Assembly: GCA_013403005.1 (NCBI GenBank)
Contig: JACBOA010000003.1
Coordinates: 23,501-87,500, forward strand
From: Methanobacteriaceae archaeon
GTDB lineage: Archaea; Methanobacteriota; Methanobacteria; Methanobacteriales; Methanobacteriaceae
DNA length: 64,000 bases
Direction: 5' to 3'
The position numbers and the translations under genes are program-made. Below the pieces are notes generated by a model. The model saw only the letters and a list, made by a program, of their open reading frames with translations, ran no database searches and was not told where the DNA came from. The first letter of the stretch is position 1. Every line of letters starts with the position of its first letter. Of the stretch, positions 58,166 through 64,000 are shown one piece after another.

Positions 58166-58252
58166 TAAACCTTTAATTATAGCGTTAAATAGTGATTAAG
58201 CTCTGTATATTCCTTTGATCGAAAATTGTATTTGAGAGTTGATCTAGAAATA

Positions 58253-59425
58253 ATGGGTATGATAAAGGCCGTATTAATGGCCGGAGGGAAGGGAAGTAGA
58301 ATCCGCCCCCTAACTTTATCCCGACCAAAACCCATGATTCCTGTGGCTAACCGCCCCATGATTGAATATATAGTGGAAAAAATAAAAGAAAGCGGTCTTT
58401 CTGAAATAATAGTAACTTTAAGCTATTTAAAAAGCCAGATTAAGTCTCTGCTGGAGAAAAACTATCCCTATATGAATATTAAATATTCGGTGGAAAAAAA
58501 GCCATTGGGAACTGCCGGGGGAGTTAAAAAGGCGTCCCGGTATATTGATGATACTTTTTTTGTTCTCAGTGGAGATGTTCTTGTTGATGTGGATTTAAAA
58601 GAAATTCTAAGTTTTCATAAGGAAAAAAAAGCCCTGGCCACCATGGTGCTCACACCAGTACCTGATCCCAGCCAATTTGGAATAGCCATACTGGATAATA
58701 ATAACCAGATCATACAATTTAAAGAAAAACCATCACCCCATCAAGTATTTAGCAAAATAGCCAACACTGGCACCTATATTTTCGAACCAGAAATCTTTGA
58801 CTACATAGATTCTAAGAAAAATAATGAAAACCATGAAATAGACTTTTCAAAGGATATTTTTCCCCAGCTAATTAATGAAAGGGCTGGAATATACGGATTC
58901 GTATTTGAAGGATATTGGAATGATGTGGGAAGGCCTAAAACATATCTGCAGGCAAATTATGATGTTCTTAACCAGAAAATAGCTCCAGAACCCCGTGGAC
59001 AAAAAATGAAGGAAGGTGTGGGGAAACTGGGAAATATTTGGATAGGGGAAGGTGTGGAGATTAAAGACAAAGTAAGGATAATTGGACCTGTAATGATAGG
59101 AGATGGTTGCGTGATAGGAAATAACTGCGTTATAGGTCGGAATACAGTAATTGGTTCCAATGTATGTTTAGAAAAAAATTCAAATATCAAAGGTTCTGTA
59201 CTTTTTTCCGACAGTGTAATTAAGAAAGCATCCTACCTGAAGGATTGTATAGTTGATTCTGGTTGTATCATTGAACAGGGAAGTTTCATTGAAAGAGGAG
59301 CCATTTTAGGAAGTAAAGTACACTTAGGTTCCTATAGCCGGGTAAGATCAGAAAGATCTATCTACAATAGTACTGTGATTTTACCGGAATCCATATTAGA
59401 CTCCGATTATCCTATTGTAGTATAA
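58253..59425 (+). CDS. Sugar-1-phosphate nucleotidyltransferase with beta-helix end
   Basis: This protein of about 390 residues has the nucleotidyltransferase start AVLMAGGKGSRIRPLT with RPKPMIPV, the VLSGDVLVDVD and GTAGGVKK motifs, and a C-terminal left-handed beta-helix of hexapeptides (IGDGCVIGNNCVIGRNTVIG). It makes NDP-sugar from sugar-1-phosphate and NTP. In this operon the sugar is probably glucose or mannose, feeding OtsA. ATG 58253 or 58259 is the start. Confidence 0.88.
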   Translation: MGMIKAVLMAGGKGSRIRPLTLSRPKPMIPVANRPMIEYIVEKIKESGLSEIIVTLSYLKSQIKSLLEKNYPYMNIKYSVEKKPLGTAGGVKKASRYIDDTFFVLSGDVLVDVDLKEILSFHKEKKALATMVLTPVPDPSQFGIAILDNNNQIIQFKEKPSPHQVFSKIANTGTYIFEPEIFDYIDSKKNNENHEIDFSKDIFPQLINERAGIYGFVFEGYWNDVGRPKTYLQANYDVLNQKIAPEPRGQKMKEGVGKLGNIWIGEGVEIKDKVRIIGPVMIGDGCVIGNNCVIGRNTVIGSNVCLEKNSNIKGSVLFSDSVIKKASYLKDCIVDSGCIIEQGSFIERGAILGSKVHLGSYSRVRSERSIYNSTVILPESILDSDYPIVV

Positions 59426-59479
59426 TATAACCAATTAAATCTAACAAATTAAGAAAAAAATAGTATTTATTGGCGGTAG

Positions 59480-60787
59480 ATGAAAATGGCAAAATATGTG
59501 CAAAGCATTAGAGGAGTTGTGAATACAGAGATCAGCAATAAGTTTGCCTCTCATCTTGGAACCATTGTTGGGAATTTCATTGGCCCTGGGAAGCAAGTAG
59601 TGGTGGGCAGAGATGTTCATGTCCCTTCACAAATGATAAAAAGATCCATAACCACCGGTCTCATGTCAGCTGGTACAGATGTTGTTGATTTTGGAATTGC
59701 CCCCATACCCGTAATACATTATGGTAAGGACTTTTACAACGCCAAAGCCATGATAACCATTAGTAAATCACATTTAAGACCACAGGATATTGATATTAAA
59801 ATATTCAGTGATCATGAGATTCCCTTGCAAGCACATGCTAAAAAAGTGCCCTGGGACCAGATTGGAAATTTGAGATATGTATACGAATACCGGGAGCTTT
59901 ACGTGAATGGCATTCTTAAAAAAGCCACTACCGAGAATATTAAGAAAAAAGGGTTTTTAGTGGTTCTGGATATAAAAGAAGACTTTGATAAACCATTAAT
60001 CCCCCATATTCTCAATAAAATTGGGTGTGAAACAGTTAAAATCGACAGTATGGATGTTCAATCAGTAGATGAGTTCCCAGAGCCAAGCCCTAAAAGAATA
60101 TCCTTAGTATCTGAACTTACAACAGCCATAGGTGCTGATATGGGAATAGTACTGGATAATGATGCAGATCGAGTAGTTTTCATAGACCATAAAGGCAATA
60201 TAATCCGGGAACAGACCGTACTGGGTATTTTTGCCCAGCATATCCTTAAACATACTCCCGGAGGCAATGTAGTTTCTTCAATAGTAGCCTCCCAATCACT
60301 GGAGGAAATAGTAAGCAACGCCGGAGGAAACCTTATAAAAACTTCCGTAAATAATGTTTTAAAAGAAATTTATGCCAATAATGCCGTATTTGGAGGGGAT
60401 GAACCAGGTATGTATGTTTTTCCTGAATTTCAGACTTGTTTTGACGCTATTTTTGCTGTGGTTAAAATGCTGGAAATACTAGCCAAACAGGATAGCACAC
60501 TATCTGCACTGGCAGGGGGGATAAAAGAGTATAACCGAACTGGTTTCACCATAGAATGTGAACATGAGAAAAAAGATGAAGTTATAGAAATTTTCAAGGC
60601 TAAATTTGAATCAGAAAGCAATATTAACACTGTTGATGGTATCCGAGTTGATTTAGAAGAATCATACATATTAATACGGCCTTCAAGGTTCGAACCCCTG
60701 ATAAGAGTCTATGTAGAATCCAAATCTGCTGAAAAGTTACAGGAATTAACCGAATATGTAAAAAAAATCATCGAAGATGTTCAATGA
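59480..60787 (+). CDS. Divergent alpha-phosphohexomutase-family protein
   Basis: This 435-residue protein has the PGM/PMM four-domain fold: the metal motif DNDADR near residue 230 is intact. But the phosphoserine loop TASHNP is altered to TISKSHLRP, the sugar loop GEMSGH is GDEPGM, and the end motif RPSGTEP is RPSRFEP. It may use an unusual substrate, or be a regulatory or inactive form. Its gene neighbours suggest glucose-6-phosphate/glucose-1-phosphate. ATG 59486 is an alternative start. Confidence 0.8.
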   Translation: MKMAKYVQSIRGVVNTEISNKFASHLGTIVGNFIGPGKQVVVGRDVHVPSQMIKRSITTGLMSAGTDVVDFGIAPIPVIHYGKDFYNAKAMITISKSHLRPQDIDIKIFSDHEIPLQAHAKKVPWDQIGNLRYVYEYRELYVNGILKKATTENIKKKGFLVVLDIKEDFDKPLIPHILNKIGCETVKIDSMDVQSVDEFPEPSPKRISLVSELTTAIGADMGIVLDNDADRVVFIDHKGNIIREQTVLGIFAQHILKHTPGGNVVSSIVASQSLEEIVSNAGGNLIKTSVNNVLKEIYANNAVFGGDEPGMYVFPEFQTCFDAIFAVVKMLEILAKQDSTLSALAGGIKEYNRTGFTIECEHEKKDEVIEIFKAKFESESNINTVDGIRVDLEESYILIRPSRFEPLIRVYVESKSAEKLQELTEYVKKIIEDVQ

Positions 60788-60862
60788 GATGATTTTTCAA
60801 AGAAGATTCATATTTTTTTAAAATTTATATCTTGGAAAATGGGTTAGTTAAAGGTGAAAAAA

Positions 60863-62365
60863 ATGGATTTTCCTAATCAAAACAAAATCTTAGAATTTTT
60901 AAAGGATAAAAATTTGATTGTTGTCTCCAATCGCGGTCCTGTTGAATTTTATAAAAAAAATAGTGAACTGGAGATGAAAAGAGGTGCCGGTGGTCTTGTT
61001 TCAACCTTACTCCCCCTTGTAGAAACCTTAAATGGCGTTTGGATTGCTAGTGCCATGACTCTGGGAGATGTTGAGGTGGCAGAACAGTTCCCCAATAACA
61101 GGGTGCCCATCCCTGAGGATAATCCACTTTTCTGGGTGCCCTTTGTGGTGGTTGACCGGCACCGTTATGAATCCTATTACAGTTTAATAAGCAACCCTCT
61201 GCTCTGGTTTGTGCAACATTACATGTGGAACAGTCCATACACTCCAGATATTGATGAGGAAATGCACGATGCCTGGAAAAATGGTTATGTGTATATGAAT
61301 AAGAAATTTGCTGATAAAGTAATCTCAGAAAGTGGCAGAAGTTTGAAAGAACCTTTGATAATGTTACAGGATTACCACCTTTATCTATGTGCCGGATACA
61401 TCAGAGAAAAACTAAAAAATACCTTTTTAAGCCAGTTTATTCATATTCCATGGCCCCAATCTGAATATTTCAGCATAATACCGGAACACATGAGGAAAGC
61501 TATCATAGAAGGACTCCTCTCCAATAATCTCCTTGGTTTCCATATCCCCCGATATGTGACCAATTTTATTCAATCCTGTGAGGAATATGCAGATAAAGTG
61601 GATTATGAAAAGGGACTGGTGTGGTATCAGGGACAGGTTACCCATGTAAAGAGTTATCCCATATCAGTGGATTATGAAGGAATAAGAGAAATGGCCAATT
61701 CAAAGGAGGTAAAGGAAAAAGAAAAGTTAATCCGAAAAATTAAAGGAGAAAATTTCCTGATCTACCGTACAGACCGTGCAGATCTGAGTAAAAATATTAT
61801 CCGGGGTTTTAAAGCCTATGATATCTTTTTAGACAAGTATCCGGAGTACCATGGGAAAGTGAAGTTTCTCACCACTGGAAAACCCACCAGACAACAGATC
61901 GATGAGTACAATGAATATTATCTCCATATCCAGAAAATCGTTGAAGAAATAAATAATAAGCATGGTCGTGACGGTTGGAAACCTATAGAATGGATTTTTA
62001 AAGCAGATTACAGTTTGGTGGTGGCTGCTTTTAAGAATTATGATTGTTTGATTGTGAATCCTATTGCCGATGGTATGAACATAGTTCCCAAAGAGGCTTC
62101 TGCTGTAAATGAAAACCAGGGAGTTATCATCCTGTCGGAAAAAGCAGGATGTTATGAAGAGTTAAAAGACCATGTGATATGTGTGAACCCATTTGATGTC
62201 TGTCAAACTACCCAAGCCTATCTTCAAGCTATTAAAATGAGTATTGATGAAAGAAGGAAAAAATTAAATAATTTACAAAATATGGTAGCTGAAAGGACTA
62301 TTTATCACTGGCTCAGTGAACAATTCGAGGATATAGAAAAAATAAGAAACAATGATGAGTTCTAA
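60863..62365 (+). CDS. otsA: Trehalose-6-phosphate synthase
   Basis: This protein of about 500 residues is a GT20 synthase: VVSNRGPVEFYKK with RGAGGLVSTL at the start (phosphate and sugar sites), LQDYHLYLCAGYIR, IHIPWPQSEYF and the donor-site region NPIADGMNIVPKEASAVNE. It joins glucose from NDP-glucose to glucose-6-phosphate. I prefer ATG 60863, with GGTGA 6 bases upstream, over GTG 60854. It is the last gene of the operon. Confidence 0.93.
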   Translation: MDFPNQNKILEFLKDKNLIVVSNRGPVEFYKKNSELEMKRGAGGLVSTLLPLVETLNGVWIASAMTLGDVEVAEQFPNNRVPIPEDNPLFWVPFVVVDRHRYESYYSLISNPLLWFVQHYMWNSPYTPDIDEEMHDAWKNGYVYMNKKFADKVISESGRSLKEPLIMLQDYHLYLCAGYIREKLKNTFLSQFIHIPWPQSEYFSIIPEHMRKAIIEGLLSNNLLGFHIPRYVTNFIQSCEEYADKVDYEKGLVWYQGQVTHVKSYPISVDYEGIREMANSKEVKEKEKLIRKIKGENFLIYRTDRADLSKNIIRGFKAYDIFLDKYPEYHGKVKFLTTGKPTRQQIDEYNEYYLHIQKIVEEINNKHGRDGWKPIEWIFKADYSLVVAAFKNYDCLIVNPIADGMNIVPKEASAVNENQGVIILSEKAGCYEELKDHVICVNPFDVCQTTQAYLQAIKMSIDERRKKLNNLQNMVAERTIYHWLSEQFEDIEKIRNNDEF

Positions 62366-62443
62366 ATGAAAAAAATGTTGTTCTATGATAAAAAACGACT
62401 TTCAGATAAATCAGAAGCTAACTCCATGAGGTTAAGCTATCCT

Positions 62444-62986
62444 TTATATTTTTTCAAAAAATAATTTGAGACTATTGGTTAATTCAGCATCAAATCCTGT
62501 TTCTATTATTAGGGATACTTCATTTTCACTTTTAAGGACGAAATTCAACTCAACCCATGATTCTCCCATTTCAAGAGGGATATTACCATCTACTGCGGCT
62601 TTTACTCCATCTGCAAGGCTCATTATAAGAGATTTAAGGTTTTTATCAAGCCCTATAGATGGTATAATGTCCTTTGTTGGTGTTTTAGGAGTGTTCAGTA
62701 CCAAGGATATGGTTTGAACTGATTTATAAGATACATTTGAACCTATCTTCAATTTTCCCAATATGGGGATCTGAAATCTTATTCCTGCTCCTGCTTTTCG
62801 TGAAGCTATTGATTTTAAATTTAGCTCAATGCGCTTTAGTTTTATCCCGGAAGTTTCTAGTTCCCCCTGGGTCACTAACAAAGCCCATTTTATACTATTC
62901 ACGATTTCAGCAACACCCACACCTTCATCTTCCCTGATCCCCATATCAGAAGAGTCTAAAATTCGTTTTTTAACCTCATTACTCAT
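62444..62986 (-). CDS. Trypco2-like protein
   Basis: This 180-residue protein starts with VGVAEIVNSIKWALLVTQGE and an IELNLKSIASRKAGAGIRF strand pair, close to the pattern of the Trypco2 domain (trypsin-co-occurring domain 2: an alpha helix followed by beta strands with a KAGxxF turn). A similar second module (LADGVKAAVDGNIPLEMGES, WVELNFVLKSENEVSLIIET) follows. In bacteria this domain is often near trypsin-like or conflict-system proteins; none is visible here. Function unknown. Confidence 0.55.
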   Translation of the reverse strand: MSNEVKKRILDSSDMGIREDEGVGVAEIVNSIKWALLVTQGELETSGIKLKRIELNLKSIASRKAGAGIRFQIPILGKLKIGSNVSYKSVQTISLVLNTPKTPTKDIIPSIGLDKNLKSLIMSLADGVKAAVDGNIPLEMGESWVELNFVLKSENEVSLIIETGFDAELTNSLKLFFEKI

Positions 62987-63242
62987 CTTTTATCACCATT
63001 GAACAATTATATGGATTTTAAAAAAGGTTTGAGAACCTCTAAAAAAATCATTAGTACTTTATATTAAATATTTATTATTATAGTTTCTGAAGATGGGAAG
63101 TTGAAAGATAGAAAAAAATAAAGATGGGAAAAAAACAATAACCATTAAATTTTCCTAACCCCGTTTGAATATTTTGCTGATTAACAGCAAATAATCGATA
63201 GAATAATTGATAGAATAAATAGAAATGCTTGAATGATAGAAA

Positions 63243-63833
63243 ATGAGGAAATTAAAAATTTTAGGAATAGATCTTGCTGGTAAACCTGATAATCCCAGTG
63301 GAGTTTGCATTTTAGAAGCAGATGAGAATAAATTTTGCGAGGTAAGTTTGTCTACCCTTTATTCAGATAAGGAAATATTAGATAAGATTAATTCCATTCA
63401 ACCATCTTTAATTGTAATGGATGCACCTCTTTCACTACCTAAAGGACGTTGCTGTCTGGATAAAAATTGTGAATGTGCAGTAGGCGGGCATTTCCGCCAA
63501 TCAGAACGTGAAATACGTGTTTACGGACCAGTACTTCCATTGACCTTTACTGGGATGAAAATGTTGACATTGAGGGGTGTTGGTTTGGCTCAAGTTCTCA
63601 GAGAAAAATATCTATTAAAAGAGACCCATCCGCGCACAGTTCAAAAGATACTCGGTTTGGAGAATTTGAAAACAGATCTGGAGAGATATTTCCAAATTCC
63701 CTTGAACTCCACTTCACACGAACTTGACGCGGTATTAGCTGCTTTATGCGGATTGTATTATCTTAATGAATCTTATGTTGAATTAGGAGATGTGGATGAA
63801 GGTACAATAATTATTCCCAAAGATAAAAATTGA
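63243..63833 (+). CDS. DUF429-family protein
   Basis: This 196-residue protein starts MRKLKILGIDLAGKP and has VMDAPLSLP and HELDAVLAALCGLYYL, the three acidic regions of the RNase H-like DUF429 family. Two CxxxxC pairs (CCLDKNCEC) lie near residue 75. It may be a nuclease, but no activity is proven. It stands alone near the right edge; beyond 63833 I see no gene. Confidence 0.85.
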   Translation: MRKLKILGIDLAGKPDNPSGVCILEADENKFCEVSLSTLYSDKEILDKINSIQPSLIVMDAPLSLPKGRCCLDKNCECAVGGHFRQSEREIRVYGPVLPLTFTGMKMLTLRGVGLAQVLREKYLLKETHPRTVQKILGLENLKTDLERYFQIPLNSTSHELDAVLAALCGLYYLNESYVELGDVDEGTIIIPKDKN

Positions 63834-64000
63834 TCAAATAAATTTGGAAACAGAGTTATATGAAAATTTTTGAAAATATCCATTTTTAAACTGATAATAA
63901 TTTAAATAAACTCAGTTAGAGAAAATTTAGACAAAACATTTGATTAAAAATCGATAATAAAAAAAAAAACATGTGATACATTTAATAATGAGAAAGAATT

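Overview
The window is archaeal chromosomal DNA, most likely from a Methanobacterium-like member of the Methanobacteriales. The evidence is an AT-rich genome, ribosome-binding sites of the GGAGG/GGTGAT type, archaeal information genes (MCM, aIF2-beta, aIF6, L39e, L31e, L18Ae, S19e, RNase P Rpr2, prefoldin alpha, NMD3, archaeal TyrRS), an archaeal-lipid UbiA prenyltransferase, and an AglB oligosaccharyltransferase. I saw no tRNA, rRNA, CRISPR array or transposase.

Region 1 (1-9183) is accessory. It holds five tandem same-strand modules (called C1 to C5 here). Each is a 3' piece of a large secreted or surface protein gene: a conserved block followed by a divergent, glycine-rich hydrophobic tail. 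Each is followed directly by a small partner gene, either a membrane protein (C1, C2, C4) or a TPR protein (C3, C5). C2, C3 and C4 carry stops or frameshifts. C5 is open but has no convincing start codon, and C1 runs off the left edge. The layout resembles the orphan C-terminal cassettes and immunity genes of polymorphic toxin systems. This is the best candidate for an undescribed system here, although toxicity and immunity are inferred, not shown.

Region 2 (9259-17244) is metabolic: a B12-binding radical SAM protein, an acetolactate-synthase-like enzyme, AMP-forming acetyl-CoA synthetase, dUTPase, a glycerophosphodiesterase and a methyltransferase. Region 3 (17298-22568, minus strand) is a compact translation and secretion cluster: ftsY, pfdA, rpl18a, eif6, rpl31e, rpl39e (too short for usual ORF cut-offs), a PP-loop protein, a PDCD5-like protein, rps19e, yhbY and rnp4. 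Region 4 (22773-31542) has an AK6/Fap7-like kinase, Thi4, a DRG GTPase, AglB, a membrane protein plus HTH regulator pair with three 21-bp-phased operator-like sites, and topA.

Region 5 (31892-42947) has a phosphoesterase, rlmE, mcm, eif2b, nmd3, tyrS, tmk, a polyprenol-kinase-like protein with a TMK-like kinase, and a membrane gene broken by TGA. Region 6 (43369-55096) holds DedA-like and EamA transporters, CDGSH and Rieske iron-sulfur proteins, the UbiA prenyltransferase, a U32 peptidase, a TauE-like permease and a MutS2-like ATPase.

Region 7 (56151-62365) is a trehalose-type operon: a GalT/HIT-like protein, trehalose phosphatase, a sugar nucleotidyltransferase, a very divergent phosphohexomutase and trehalose-6-phosphate synthase. 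It is followed by a Trypco2-like protein and a DUF429 protein.
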